Positions 49,292-59,013 of a stretch of 64,000 nucleotides of DNA are shown in pieces. The stretch's first letter is position 1. The number at the start of each line of letters is the position of its first letter. The position numbers and the translations under genes were made by a program. The DNA lies in NCBI RefSeq assembly GCF_030323865.1, contig NZ_CP066362.1, positions 1,984,001-2,048,000 on the forward strand, in the 5' to 3' direction. The DNA is from Pseudarthrobacter defluvii. GTDB taxonomy: Bacteria; Actinomycetota; Actinomycetes; Actinomycetales; Micrococcaceae. Below the pieces are notes generated by a model. The model was not told the DNA's origin, made no database searches, and worked only from the letters and a program-made list of their open reading frames with translations.

Positions 49292-50077
49292 TTGGAATTC
49301 TTCAGCAGCATCATTGTGTTCATCGCCGGGCTGTGGGCCGGCACCATCAATGCGGTGGTGGGCTCCGGCACCCTGGTCACCTTCCCGGTGCTCATCGCCC
49401 TGGGCGTGGCCCCGGTGACGGCCTCCATGAGCAACGCCATGGGCCTGGTCTTCGGCACGGGCGCCGGGGCCTTCGGGTACCGGCGGGAACTGGCCGGCCG
49501 CGGACGGCAGGTCATGCGCCTGCTGCCGGCGTCTGTGCTGGGCGGCATCACGGGGGCATATCTGCTGCTTCACCTGCCCGAAAAGGTCTTCCACTACGTG
49601 GCCCCGGTCCTGCTGGTCCTGGCCATGCTGATGGTCGTGTTCCAGCCGCGGCTGCAGGACTGGGTCCGCAGGCGCGAGGCCGATCCGGCGCAGGCCGCCA
49701 AGGATAAACGCCACGGGATCCTCCTGGTGGTGCTGGTGTACCTGGCCGGCGTGTACGGAGGCTACTTTGTGGCAGCGCAGGGGATCCTGCTGGTGGGCAT
49801 CCTGGGCGTGTTCCTCAAGGGCACCATCCAGAACGCCAACGCCATGAAGAACTTCCTGGTCCTCGGCGTGAATATGGTGGCAGCCATCTCCTACCTGCTG
49901 TTCGCCTTCGACCGGGTCAACTGGCTGGTGGTGTTGCTGATCGCTGTGAGTTCCACCATCGGCGGCCTCATGGGCGCAAAAGTGGGCCGCAAGCTGTCGC
50001 CCCGGGTCCTGCGTGCCGTGATCTTCAGCCTGGGCATCGTGGCCCTGGCCGTCATGATCGCCAACCTGCTGCAATAA
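49292..50077 (+). CDS. TauE/SafE family sulphite/anion exporter-like permease
   Basis: This 261-residue membrane protein has about eight hydrophobic segments and the family repeats beginning FIAGLWAGTINAVVGSGTLVTFP and continuing with a second VYGGYFVAAQGILLVGILG half. TauE/SafE proteins are linked to export of sulphite or sulphoacetate-type anions. The start is uncertain: TTG at 49292 or GTG at 49316. A longer frame starts inside the ABC gene and is rejected. The TrmH-type gene follows seven bases later. Confidence 0.83.
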   Translation: MEFFSSIIVFIAGLWAGTINAVVGSGTLVTFPVLIALGVAPVTASMSNAMGLVFGTGAGAFGYRRELAGRGRQVMRLLPASVLGGITGAYLLLHLPEKVFHYVAPVLLVLAMLMVVFQPRLQDWVRRREADPAQAAKDKRHGILLVVLVYLAGVYGGYFVAAQGILLVGILGVFLKGTIQNANAMKNFLVLGVNMVAAISYLLFAFDRVNWLVVLLIAVSSTIGGLMGAKVGRKLSPRVLRAVIFSLGIVALAVMIANLLQ

Positions 50078-50084
50078 TCACCCG

Positions 50085-50894
50085 GTGACTTTCCACTACC
50101 TCGAATCCGCCGACGATCCCCGCGTCAGCGACTACACCACCCTGACCGACGTACACCTGCGGAAGCTCCGCGAACCGGCGGAAGGCATGTACATCGCCGA
50201 ATCCTCACGGGTGCTGCGCCGGGCTCTGGCCGCCGGACACCAGCCACGGTCGTTCTTCCTCGCCGAAAAGTGGATGGCGGACCTCGACGACGTCTTCACG
50301 GCGTACCCCGACGTTCCGGCGTTCATCGGCTCGGCTGCCTTGCTGGAGGAAATCACCGGGTTTCACCTCCACCGCGGGGCCATGGCGGCGATGCAGCGAC
50401 CCGCCCCGGTGCCGCTGCCGGAGCTTCTGGCCGGGGCCCGCCGGGTGGCGGTGCTGGAGGACATCGTGGACCACACCAACGTGGGCGCCATCTTCCGCTC
50501 CGCAGCTGCGCTGGATATCGACGCCGTCCTGGTTTCCCCGAGGTGCGGCGATCCGCTTTACCGCCGCAGCGTCAGGGTCAGTATGGGCACGGTGTTCCAG
50601 GTTCCCTGGGCACGCCTGCACAACTGGCCCGGCGACCTGCAGGTGCTGAAGGATCACGGTTTCACCGTTGCGGCGTTGGAGTTGACGCCGGATGCGGAGG
50701 ACGTGGACGCCGTCGCGTCCCGCAACCTGGACAAGCTCGCCCTGGTGCTTGGCACCGAAGGCGCAGGCATGAGCCCGGAGACGCTTGCCGCCGTCGACCT
50801 CGCCGTCAAAATTCCCATGCGCAACGGCGTGGATTCGCTCAATGTGGCCGCCGCGTCCGCCGTAGCCTTTTGGGAACTCCGCGCGCGGACCTAG
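50085..50894 (+). CDS. TrmH/SpoU family RNA 2'-O-methyltransferase
   Basis: This 269-residue enzyme has an N-terminal substrate-binding part and a C-terminal SPOUT knot. The three SpoU motifs are seen as VLEDIVDHTNVGAIFRSAAAL (motif 1), LALVLGTEGAGMS (motif 2) and VKIPMRNGVDSLNVAAASAVAFWE (motif 3). It likely methylates rRNA or tRNA; the target is not evident. GTG start at 50085. It is probably in one transcript with TauE/SafE. Confidence 0.9.
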   Translation: MTFHYLESADDPRVSDYTTLTDVHLRKLREPAEGMYIAESSRVLRRALAAGHQPRSFFLAEKWMADLDDVFTAYPDVPAFIGSAALLEEITGFHLHRGAMAAMQRPAPVPLPELLAGARRVAVLEDIVDHTNVGAIFRSAAALDIDAVLVSPRCGDPLYRRSVRVSMGTVFQVPWARLHNWPGDLQVLKDHGFTVAALELTPDAEDVDAVASRNLDKLALVLGTEGAGMSPETLAAVDLAVKIPMRNGVDSLNVAAASAVAFWELRART

Positions 50895-51048
50895 CGCAGG
50901 CTGCAGGGTTCGTCAGCCCCACTGGCATCGGCTATGATGGATAGCTGGTTGTCCTGCTTTTTCAGCTTCGGCTGATGCAACAGAGCCCAGCCATCCCATT
51001 CATACCTGGCAGCTGGCAAAATCCAGCTGCGCGAACAAAGGTCCCATT

Positions 51049-51306
51049 ATGAAGTCTGATACCCACCCGAAGTACGAAGCTGTTGTCTTCAACGACCTGG
51101 CCTCCGGCACCAAGTTCCTGACCCGCTCCACCGTGTCTTCCTCCAAGACCATCGAGTGGGAAGACGGGAACACCTACCCGGTCATCGACGTCGAAATCTC
51201 TTCCGAGTCCCACCCGTTCTACACGGGCAAGCAGCGCATCATGGACTCTGCAGGCCGCGTCGAGCGCTTCAACGCTCGCTTCAAGGGCTTCGGCGGCAAG
51301 AAGTAA
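51049..51306 (+). CDS. rpmE2: 50S ribosomal protein bL31, type B
   Basis: This is an 85-residue bL31 of the C-minus type: the CxxC zinc motif of the canonical form is absent and there are no cysteines. The sequence [23 protein letters not shown] and [24 protein letters not shown] is typical. Such paralogues usually replace the zinc form under zinc limitation, although in many actinobacteria type B is the main form. A TATGAT hexamer at 50933-50938 lies about 110 bases upstream and could be its -10. A strong terminator follows. Confidence 0.93.
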   Translation: MKSDTHPKYEAVVFNDLASGTKFLTRSTVSSSKTIEWEDGNTYPVIDVEISSESHPFYTGKQRIMDSAGRVERFNARFKGFGGKK

Positions 51307-51327
51307 TTCCTTCGCCCAAGCTTTCAA

Positions 51328-51363
51328 CGGAAAGCCCGCACCGGAAACGGTGCGGGCTTTCCG
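51328..51363 (+). terminator. Terminator after rpmE2
   Basis: A 15-bp perfect stem (cggaaagcccgcacc / ggtgcgggctttccg) with a six-base loop lies 21 bases after the stop. It ends the bL31 transcript. Confidence 0.9.
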
Positions 51364-51403
51364 CGTTAACGTGACGCTGCCTTCTTGGGGCAGGATGGGA
51401 AGC

Positions 51404-52501
51404 ATGACTGAGTCAGCTTTCCCCGCCCGTGATGCCGCCGCCAAACAGCGCCTGCACGGCGAGTACAAGGTTCCGGGCGGCAAACTCGTGGTGGTGGACC
51501 TCGACGTCGTGGACGGCGCCCTTGCCAACGTCTCCGTCAGCGGCGACTTCTTCCTGGAACCGGACGAGGCACTGGCGGACATCAACCGCGCCCTCACCGG
51601 GCTCCCGGAGACCACCCCTGCCAAGGACCTCGCTGCCGCCGTCACGGCGGCGCTGCCGGCCGGGGCGGTAATGTTCGGCTTCTCCGCGGACGCTGTGGCC
51701 GTCACCGTCCGCCGCGCCCTGGCCAAGGCCACCTCGTGGGGAGACCACGACTGGAACATCATCGCGCCCACCGTGCTGCCCACCGAAATCAACGTGGCCC
51801 TGGACGAGGTGCTCACGGAGGCTGTCGGCGCGGGCGAGCGCACCCCCACCCTGCGCTTCTGGGACTGGCAGGAGCCGTCGGTGGTCATCGGCAGCTTCCA
51901 GTCCGTGCAGAATGAGGTGGATCCCGACGGCGTGGCCAAGCATGGCATCAACGTGGTCCGGCGCATAAGCGGCGGGGGAGCGATGTTCATGGAGGCCGGC
52001 AACTGCATCACCTACTCGCTCTACCTGCCCCAGACCCTGGTGGACGGCCTGAGCTTCGCCGACTCCTACCCGTTCCTCGACGCCTGGGTCATGGCCGCGC
52101 TGGAAAAACTCGGCATCAACGCCTTCTACATCCCGCTCAATGACATCGCCACCGACCAGGGCAAGATCGGCGGAGCCGCCCAGAAGCGCCTGGCCAACGG
52201 CGGCATGCTGCACCACGTCACCATGAGCTACGACATCGACGCCGATAAAATGGTGGAGGTCCTCCGGATCGGCAAGGAGAAGCTCTCCGACAAGGGCACC
52301 CGCAGCGCCAAGAAGCGTGTGGACCCGCTGCGCCGCCAGACGGGCCTTGCCCGGATGGCCATCATCGAGGCGATGATCGAGGTGTTCAGCCAGCGCTACG
52401 GAGCTACGCCATCACAGCTGGCCGGACACGAGCTGGCAGCCGCAGAGGAACGGGTGGCAAGCAAGTTCGGCACGGAGGAGTGGCTCCACCGCGTCCCCTG
52501 A
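51404..52501 (+). CDS. Lipoate-protein ligase with N-terminal accessory domain
   Basis: This 365-residue protein attaches lipoate (or octanoate) to lipoyl domains. The first about 105 residues look like the LplA accessory domain (GKLVVVDLDVVDG, SVSGDFFLEPDEAL), which is C-terminal in E. coli LplA. The catalytic domain follows: RRISGGGAMF (186-195) and K254 in DQGKIGGAAQKR, the conserved lysine. The domain order is therefore reversed. Start ATG at 51404 or nine bases upstream. Not adjacent to lipB or lipA. Confidence 0.82.
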   Translation: MTESAFPARDAAAKQRLHGEYKVPGGKLVVVDLDVVDGALANVSVSGDFFLEPDEALADINRALTGLPETTPAKDLAAAVTAALPAGAVMFGFSADAVAVTVRRALAKATSWGDHDWNIIAPTVLPTEINVALDEVLTEAVGAGERTPTLRFWDWQEPSVVIGSFQSVQNEVDPDGVAKHGINVVRRISGGGAMFMEAGNCITYSLYLPQTLVDGLSFADSYPFLDAWVMAALEKLGINAFYIPLNDIATDQGKIGGAAQKRLANGGMLHHVTMSYDIDADKMVEVLRIGKEKLSDKGTRSAKKRVDPLRRQTGLARMAIIEAMIEVFSQRYGATPSQLAGHELAAAEERVASKFGTEEWLHRVP

Positions 52502-52543
52502 GTTCAGGTTCCGCAACCTTACCCGTACAGGGACGTCCCCGGT

Positions 52544-52572
52544 CGGTGCGCAGGGACTGTCCCTGCGCACCG
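52544..52572. terminator. Hairpin between lipoate ligase and pepN
   Basis: A 13-bp perfect stem (cggtgcgcaggga / tccctgcgcaccg) with a three-base loop lies between these convergent genes. It probably serves both strands; no T-run on either side. Confidence 0.7.
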
Positions 52573-52582
52573 AATCCGGGCG

Positions 52583-55249
52583 TCAGTGCGCAGGCTGGTT
52601 CGGTGTCGATGAATTCACGACGGCGGCCTGTGCAGTGAGTGCGCGCAGCAGGTGGCTGCGCTGCTCGATGATGATCCGGCGCAGGGCATGCGGCGCGTCC
52701 AGGTTGGCGGCGAGCCACTCATCCGTCCGCTGGACCACCGGATGCTCTTCGGGACGGGTGCCCGCTGCCAGGTCCTGCGCCGCCGGGTAAAGGCCGCGGA
52801 CAATCCGGCTGGCAATCTCGATGCTGCGCCCGGCCCACACCGTGCGCAGGCAGTCGAAGTAGGGCTCCACGTAAGGTTCCAGCAGAGCCGCCGGGGCGGT
52901 AACCAGGCCGCTGATGGTCGCCGTGAGGATCTGGTTGGAGAGCTCTGTCCCGTGGACTGCCGCGTCCCAGGCCGCGGCCTTGACGGCAGGGTCCGGCCGG
53001 GACGCCATGGCGGTGGCATGTCCTGCCCGGCCCGACGCGGTGGTGTCCCGGGCCAGTTCGGCGTCCAGTTCCTCCGCGCCGGCCTGCCCATTGGCGGCGA
53101 GGGCATGCCACAGGTGCCAGCGGAGCTCGGCGTCCACCGCGAGCCCCTCCACGGGAGCACTGCCGTCCAGCAGGCCGCGGAGGCGGGGGAGGAGGCTCCC
53201 GTCATGCCGGCTCAGGGTGGCCAGGGTGCGGGCCCAGGCCAGCTGCTGGTCCGAACCGGGCGTGGCCCGGTCCAGTTCGGCGGCGGCCGCTGCCAGGAAG
53301 GCGGAACGCACCTCATCCCTGCTGTCCAGGGGCGTGTAGCGTTCGGCGGCGGTCGTCGCGTTGTCGAGGACGTTCAGCAGGACGCCGACGCCGGTTTCGG
53401 CCGGGGCGAAGGCGGCCACGGCGTCCACGTACAGCGATGCGGGGCTTTCGCCGTCCCTGGCGGAGTTCCAGAGCGACGTCCAGCAAAGGGCGCGGGTCAT
53501 GGGATCGGTAATCCTGTCCAGCGATGCACGGACCGTTGCCTCGGAGGCCGGGTCCAGCCGCACCTTGGCGTAGGTCAGGTCGTCATCGTTGACCAGCAGG
53601 AGCGCAGGCCTCGGCTGTCCGGCGAGCTGGGGGAGCTCCGTCCGGGCACCGGCCACATCGGTTTCGATGCTGCCGGTGCGCACCAGTGCGTCGTCGGCGT
53701 CAAAGTCGTAGGAACCAACGCGGAGGCGGTGCGGTCGCAGCTCCTCCCGTCCCGTGACCGGGTCCGTTGCTTCCTGGACGATGGCCACCCCGCCCAGCGT
53801 GCCGTCGTCGTCCGTTGTTGTGCCTTCCGCCGCATCTTCCGAACCGAAGTCCAGGGACAGCGTGGAAATCCCTGACGTCTGCAGCCACTGCCTGGCCCAG
53901 CCGGACAGCTCGCGCCCGGAGGCTGCATCCAGTGCGGCCAGCAGGTCGGCCAGCGAGGTGTTCCCGAAGGCGTGCTTCCGGAAGTACTCCCGGGAGCCGG
54001 CGATGAAGGCGTCAAACCCCACGTAGGCCACCAGCTGCTTGAGGACCGAGGCGCCCTTGGCGTAGGTGATGCCGTCGAAGTTCTGCTTGGCCGCCTCGAG
54101 GTCCGGGATGTCCGCCACGATGGGGTGGGTGGTGGGCAGTTGGTCCTGCACGTAGGCCCAGGCCTTGCGTTTGTTGGCGAAGTTCACCCACGCCGTGTCC
54201 CAGTCCGTGGCCCGGTCAACGCCGAGCGTCCCCATGTAGTCGGCGAACGATTCCTTGAGCCATAGATCGTCCCACCACTGCATGGTCACCAGGTCCCCGA
54301 ACCACATGTGGGCCATCTCGTGCAGCAGCGTGTTTGCCCGCGCCTGGTACTGGGCGTCGGTGGCCCGGGAGGTGAAGACGTAGCTTTCGGTGAAGGTGAC
54401 CAGGCCCGGGTTCTCCATGGCGCCGAGGTTGTACTCGGGGACGAAGGCCTGATCGTACTTGCCCCAGGGGTACGGGTAGTCGAAGAGCCGGTTGAAGAAG
54501 TCCAGGCCCTTTTTGGTGAGATCGAAGAGGTGGTCCGTGTCAAAGGATCCGGCCATGGAGGCGCGGCAGTAGAGGGCCAACGGGACGTCGAGGCGGGTCC
54601 CGTCGTCGAGCGTTGCCTGCCAGCGGTCCTCGGCCTTGAAATATGGGCCGGCCAGGACGGTGGTGATGTAGGTGGACATGGGCAGGGTGGTGGCGAAGTC
54701 CCAGCAGGCGGTGGCGGGGTCGCTGGTGAGCAGTGTGCGGTTCGCCTCGGCGCCGTTGGAGGCCACCTGCCAGTCCGCGGGGGCCATGACGTGGAACGTG
54801 TAGGTGGCCTTGAGGTCGGGCTGTTCAAAATTGGCGAACACCCGTCGGGCATCGGCGGGTTCGTACTGGGTGTACAGGTAGCACTGGCCATCGGCGGGGT
54901 CCACGAACCGGTGCATGCCCTCGCCTGAGCGGCTGTACAGAGCCGTTCCGGTGACCGTCACCTGGTTTTCGGCCCGCAGGTTGTCCAGCCGGATCCGTGC
55001 CCCGTGCACCACGTCCTCCACCGGCAGTCCCTTGCCGTTGAGGAGCACGCTGTGCACGCTGCTGCCGATGAAGTCCAGGAACGTGCTGGAGCCGGGCTCT
55101 GCCGTGAAGGTGATGACGCTGCGGCTTGTGTAGCCCGGGACGGCCGGGTCAGCTGCCTGCCGGACATCCAGGGAGATGTCGTAGCTGGTGGTGCTGATCA
55201 GGGCTGAACGTTCGGCGGCTTCACGGCGCTGCAGATTCTCATTCGACAC
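52583..55249 (-). CDS. pepN: Aminopeptidase N (M1 zinc metallopeptidase)
   Basis: This 888-residue cytosolic exopeptidase removes N-terminal residues. The GAMEN motif is at 276-280 and the zinc motif HEMAH at 310-314, with the third ligand glutamate in LKESFADYMG. N-terminal DISLDVR and the C-terminal ERAP-like helical domain are present. Length is normal for actinobacterial PepN (about 850). It is flanked by a convergent hairpin and the YeiH gene. ATG at 55249. Confidence 0.95.
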   Translation of the reverse strand: MSNENLQRREAAERSALISTTSYDISLDVRQAADPAVPGYTSRSVITFTAEPGSSTFLDFIGSSVHSVLLNGKGLPVEDVVHGARIRLDNLRAENQVTVTGTALYSRSGEGMHRFVDPADGQCYLYTQYEPADARRVFANFEQPDLKATYTFHVMAPADWQVASNGAEANRTLLTSDPATACWDFATTLPMSTYITTVLAGPYFKAEDRWQATLDDGTRLDVPLALYCRASMAGSFDTDHLFDLTKKGLDFFNRLFDYPYPWGKYDQAFVPEYNLGAMENPGLVTFTESYVFTSRATDAQYQARANTLLHEMAHMWFGDLVTMQWWDDLWLKESFADYMGTLGVDRATDWDTAWVNFANKRKAWAYVQDQLPTTHPIVADIPDLEAAKQNFDGITYAKGASVLKQLVAYVGFDAFIAGSREYFRKHAFGNTSLADLLAALDAASGRELSGWARQWLQTSGISTLSLDFGSEDAAEGTTTDDDGTLGGVAIVQEATDPVTGREELRPHRLRVGSYDFDADDALVRTGSIETDVAGARTELPQLAGQPRPALLLVNDDDLTYAKVRLDPASEATVRASLDRITDPMTRALCWTSLWNSARDGESPASLYVDAVAAFAPAETGVGVLLNVLDNATTAAERYTPLDSRDEVRSAFLAAAAAELDRATPGSDQQLAWARTLATLSRHDGSLLPRLRGLLDGSAPVEGLAVDAELRWHLWHALAANGQAGAEELDAELARDTTASGRAGHATAMASRPDPAVKAAAWDAAVHGTELSNQILTATISGLVTAPAALLEPYVEPYFDCLRTVWAGRSIEIASRIVRGLYPAAQDLAAGTRPEEHPVVQRTDEWLAANLDAPHALRRIIIEQRSHLLRALTAQAAVVNSSTPNQPAH

Positions 55250-55281
55250 ACGGCTATCTAATCACGGGCTGTTGGGCTCGA

Positions 55282-56340
55282 TTATCCGGCGATGAGGAAT
55301 GCGGCCCCCAGGCCCAGCGCGGCAATCAGGAACCAGGAGGCAAGAGCGGCCAGGAGAGCCCGCCCGCCGGTGTGGAGGAGGCTGCGGATCCGCACCGCCG
55401 ACCCCAGTCCGAACAGCGCCGCGCCCAACAGGATGTCCTGCAGCGTGGCCCCGGTCTCAAGCCAGCCTCCGGGGAGCCAGCCCGTGGAGCGGAGCGCCAC
55501 CATGGCGACGAATCCCACCACGAACAGCGGCACTACCGGCGGCATCTTCGCCGTGCTGCCCTCTGCGGCGCCAACGGACCGCGCAGCCCGCCGGTGGTGC
55601 GCGCCCGCCATGGCGGCAACGGGCGCCAGGAGCAGCACCCTGGTGAGTTTGACGACGACGGCGATCGCCAGGGCAGCGGTCCCGGCGGTTTGCGCCGTGG
55701 CCACCACTTGGCCCACATCGTGCACGGACGCGCCGGTCCAGGCGCCGAACACGGCCGCCGTCAGCCCCAGGGGATGGGCGACGAGGGGCAGGACACCAAT
55801 AGCGAGCGTTCCGCAGAGGGTCACCAGGGCCACGGGCAGGACGGTTTCGGCGTGCCGGATCCGGCGGACGGCGGCCATGGCGCCGATGGCGGAAGCCCCG
55901 CAGATGGAGAACCCGGTTGCCACCAGGAGCGAGGTCACCGGCGGGAGGCGGAAGAGGCGCGAGATGGCGTACGTCCCGCCGAAACTGGCGGCCACCACCG
56001 CCACGATGAGCAGCAGCGACAGCCACCCCAAACCGAGGACGTCCATGACGCTGACCTTCAATCCCAGGAGGACAATGCCAGCGCGCATCAGGTGCTTGCC
56101 CGCGAAGTCCAACCCCGGCCGTGCCCGCCCTTCGGTCCATCCGGCGGCGCCGGGAAGGTTGGCGGCGAGCACCCCCAGCACCACGGCCAGGGTCATCGCG
56201 GGGAGTGCAGGCAGCAGTCCATGCACCAGGAATGCCGCGCCGACGGCGGCTGCCGCGGTCAGCAGGCCCGGCGCCAACTGCGCCAGGAGGGGCCGGAAAC
56301 GGCCATGGCCCGGTTCGGGGAGGCTTCTGCTGACTGGCAC
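55282..56340 (-). CDS. YeiH/UPF0324 family membrane protein
   Basis: This 352-residue protein has about ten hydrophobic segments and the family block TGFSICGASAIGAMAAVRR, which defines UPF0324, a group of putative sulphate or anion exporters. GTG start at 56340, with 114 bases to the divergent ATP-grasp gene. The transported substrate is not known. Confidence 0.85.
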   Translation of the reverse strand: MPVSRSLPEPGHGRFRPLLAQLAPGLLTAAAAVGAAFLVHGLLPALPAMTLAVVLGVLAANLPGAAGWTEGRARPGLDFAGKHLMRAGIVLLGLKVSVMDVLGLGWLSLLLIVAVVAASFGGTYAISRLFRLPPVTSLLVATGFSICGASAIGAMAAVRRIRHAETVLPVALVTLCGTLAIGVLPLVAHPLGLTAAVFGAWTGASVHDVGQVVATAQTAGTAALAIAVVVKLTRVLLLAPVAAMAGAHHRRAARSVGAAEGSTAKMPPVVPLFVVGFVAMVALRSTGWLPGGWLETGATLQDILLGAALFGLGSAVRIRSLLHTGGRALLAALASWFLIAALGLGAAFLIAG

Positions 56341-56454
56341 TCACCTACTGTGCCCGAAGAGGCCAGTAAAGTACGAACCGGGCCTTTTGCGTCAACACGC
56401 CACAATGGGTGGCTGTCAATGAATTCGAAACAAAAAGATGGTTGGCTATTGGAC

Positions 56455-58011
56455 ATGTCAGACCTATTCCAGGATTACTCCGAGGCCGCTGGCCGCACCG
56501 GGGCCTACGACGAGATGTTCGCCCCCGGGCAACAGGCCAGGGACTCGTACGGGCAGGTGGCGGAGGCACTCCGGAAGCTCTCCCTGGCGGACGTCAGCGC
56601 ACGCGCGGACTCCATGGCCCGCACCTTCCTGGACCGCGGTGTCACGTTCGACTACGCGGGTGAGGAACGCCCCTTTCCGCTTGATATCGTGCCGCGGGTC
56701 ATCCCGGCAGCCGAGTGGGATGTCCTGGAACGCGGCGTCGCGCAGCGGGTGCGCGCCCTGGAAGCCTTCCTGAACGATGTCTACGACAAGATGACGGTGG
56801 TGTCCGACGGCGTGATTCCACGCCAGTTGGTGACCACCAGCGCCCACTTCCACCGGCAGGTCCACGGTTTCGAGCCGGCGGGTGGGGTCCGGGTGCATAT
56901 CTCCGGCATCGACGTTGTCCGCGACGCCGCCGGCACCTTCCGGGTCCTTGAGGACAACGTCCGGGTGCCCTCCGGCGTCAGCTATGTGCTGGAGAACCGG
57001 CGCGCCATGGCCAAGGGCCTGCCCGAAGCCTTTGGCCAGCAGCTCATCCGCCCGGTGGAGGAATACCCCCGCCGGCTGCTCTCTGCCCTGCGCAAAACCG
57101 CGCCGGCCGGTGTTGACGATCCCACCGTCGTCGTCCTGACTCCCGGCGTGTTCAACAGCGCCTACTTCGAGCACACTCTCCTGGCCGGCCTCATGGGCGT
57201 GGAGCTCGTGGAGGGCCGCGACCTGATCTGCCGCGGAAACCGCGTCTACATGCGGACCACCGCCGGCGAGCAGCGGGTGGACGTGATCTACAAGCGGATC
57301 GATGACGACTTCCTGGACCCGCTGCAGTTCCGCTCGGACTCCATGCTCGGCTGCCCCGGACTGGTCAACGCGGCCCGTGCCGGCGGTGTCACCATCGCCA
57401 ATGCGGTGGGCAATGGCGTTGCCGACGACAAACTGGTTTACAGTTACGTGCCTGACCTGATCCGCTACTACCTCAGCGAGGAGCCCATTATCGCCAACGT
57501 GGACACCTACCGCCTCGAGGAGAAGGAAGCCCGGGAGTACACCTTGGACAACCTCGCGGAACTGGTGGTCAAACCCGTGGACGGCTCCGGCGGCAAGGGC
57601 CTGGTCATCGGCCCCGACGCCTCCAACGACGAACTGGACGCCCTCCGCCAGCGGATCATCGCCGACCCCCGCGGCTGGATCGCCCAGCCGGTCCTGCAGC
57701 TCTCCACGGTTCCCACCCTGGGCGGGGACAAGTTCGGCCCACGGCACGTGGACCTGCGGCCCTTCGCGGTGAACGACGGCGACAACGTCTGGGTGCTCCC
57801 GGGCGGGCTTACCCGCGTGGCCCTGAAGGAGGGTTCACTGATCGTGAACTCCAGCCAGGGCGGCGGGTCCAAGGACACTTGGGTCCTGGCCGATTCACCG
57901 CAGATGCCGGTGGAAACCGTGCCGCGGCAGTCCGTCACCCTCCGCGAGCGGGTCTCCGTCTGGCCGGTGGAGAGCAACTGGCGCGACCGCCAGTCGGAGC
58001 AGCAGCAGTGA
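56455..58011 (+). CDS. Circularly permuted ATP-grasp type 2 protein
   Basis: This 518-residue protein belongs to the DUF404/DUF407 circularly permuted ATP-grasp family. Family blocks include FPLDIVPRVIPAAEWDVLERGVAQR, FRVLEDNVRVPSGVSYVLENR and the ATP-binding VVKPVDGSGGKGLVIG region. It is likely to form amide bonds, with partners encoded downstream. The ATG at 56455 is chosen over one at 56419 because the family N-terminus begins near it; the long frame from 55372 is antisense to the permease gene and rejected. Downstream alpha-E and transglutaminase genes are probably cotranscribed. Confidence 0.88.
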   Translation: MSDLFQDYSEAAGRTGAYDEMFAPGQQARDSYGQVAEALRKLSLADVSARADSMARTFLDRGVTFDYAGEERPFPLDIVPRVIPAAEWDVLERGVAQRVRALEAFLNDVYDKMTVVSDGVIPRQLVTTSAHFHRQVHGFEPAGGVRVHISGIDVVRDAAGTFRVLEDNVRVPSGVSYVLENRRAMAKGLPEAFGQQLIRPVEEYPRRLLSALRKTAPAGVDDPTVVVLTPGVFNSAYFEHTLLAGLMGVELVEGRDLICRGNRVYMRTTAGEQRVDVIYKRIDDDFLDPLQFRSDSMLGCPGLVNAARAGGVTIANAVGNGVADDKLVYSYVPDLIRYYLSEEPIIANVDTYRLEEKEAREYTLDNLAELVVKPVDGSGGKGLVIGPDASNDELDALRQRIIADPRGWIAQPVLQLSTVPTLGGDKFGPRHVDLRPFAVNDGDNVWVLPGGLTRVALKEGSLIVNSSQGGGSKDTWVLADSPQMPVETVPRQSVTLRERVSVWPVESNWRDRQSEQQQ

Positions 58012-58086
58012 GCGGGGCACTTGATCACGTTGCCGCCGTCGGGCATCTCTTTTCCAACGTTCCGGGCGCGCAGGAGGTAGCCGCGA

Positions 58087-59013
58087 ATGCTTAGCCGAAT
58101 TGCCGAGTCCCTTTTTTGGATCGGCCGCTACGTGGAGCGGGCGGATGGCACCGCCCGCATCCTCGACGTTCACCTGGAACGCCTGAACCACCTCCCCATG
58201 GAGGAGCGCAAGAGCGTGGCGCAGGAACTCCTGGCCGTCATGGGTGCCAGGCCGCAGAGCGAGGATTTCGGCCTGCCGGAACTACTGCACGCCCTGGCCT
58301 ATGACAAGACCAGCGCCACCTCCATTGCCGGCTCCCTGGGTGCTGCCCGCGAAAACGCGCGCCGGGCCCGGGAGACCGTCTCCTCTGCACTGTGGGAGAG
58401 CCTGAACACCACCTACTACGGGCTGAGCCAGCACCGCAAGGACGTGGTGGGGACGTACCGGTTCTGCAACTGGACCCTGGAGCGCACCGCCATGGTAAGC
58501 GGCCTTGCCGATACCACGGTGAGCCACGACGAAAGCTGGCTCTTCCTGGTGCTGGGCCGCTCCCTGGAACGAGCGGACATGACGGCGCGGATGCTCTCTA
58601 CCCGCGACGTGCTCTCCGCGGGCATGTCCTGGGTCAACATGCTCCGCTGCGCCGGCGCCTACGAATCCTTCCTCCGCACCCGCCGCGCGGCATTCGGCGA
58701 CCAGCATGCTGCCGAATTCCTGCTCCTGGACCGGCTCTTTCCGCGGTCCATCGTCTATGCGCTGCGGGACGCCGACGAGTGCCTGGCAAAGCTTGATCCG
58801 TCCGCGCAGCGCGTCGGCTTCATCAACGATGCCCGCCGCATCGTGGGGCAGGCCCGGACCTTCCTGGAATTCCACCGGACGGACGACCTCATGTCCGAGC
58901 TGCCCGAACACATGGAGCGGGTGCAGAAGGCCGTGTCCCAGGCCTCGGACGCCATTTCCCGTAAGTACTTCAATCAGGCGGATGAACTTGCCTGGGTGGG
59001 AGAAGTGTCATGA
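58087..59013 (+). CDS. Alpha-E domain protein (DUF403)
   Basis: This 308-residue protein is almost all alpha-helical and matches DUF403 (alpha-E), starting LSRIAESLFWIGRYVERADGTARILDVH. The family always travels with the ATP-grasp and transglutaminase proteins encoded beside it. Function is unknown; a role as partner or peptide carrier for the ATP-grasp enzyme has been proposed from context in the literature. The stop overlaps the transglutaminase start in an ATGA arrangement. Confidence 0.88.
   Translation: MLSRIAESLFWIGRYVERADGTARILDVHLERLNHLPMEERKSVAQELLAVMGARPQSEDFGLPELLHALAYDKTSATSIAGSLGAARENARRARETVSSALWESLNTTYYGLSQHRKDVVGTYRFCNWTLERTAMVSGLADTTVSHDESWLFLVLGRSLERADMTARMLSTRDVLSAGMSWVNMLRCAGAYESFLRTRRAAFGDQHAAEFLLLDRLFPRSIVYALRDADECLAKLDPSAQRVGFINDARRIVGQARTFLEFHRTDDLMSELPEHMERVQKAVSQASDAISRKYFNQADELAWVGEVS

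Noticed and set aside
55372-58011. 879-residue frame extending the ATP-grasp protein upstream
   Set aside because: The extra 361 codons are antisense to the YeiH-type gene, with the composition of shadow ORFs in GC-rich DNA. The family N-terminus starts near 56455.
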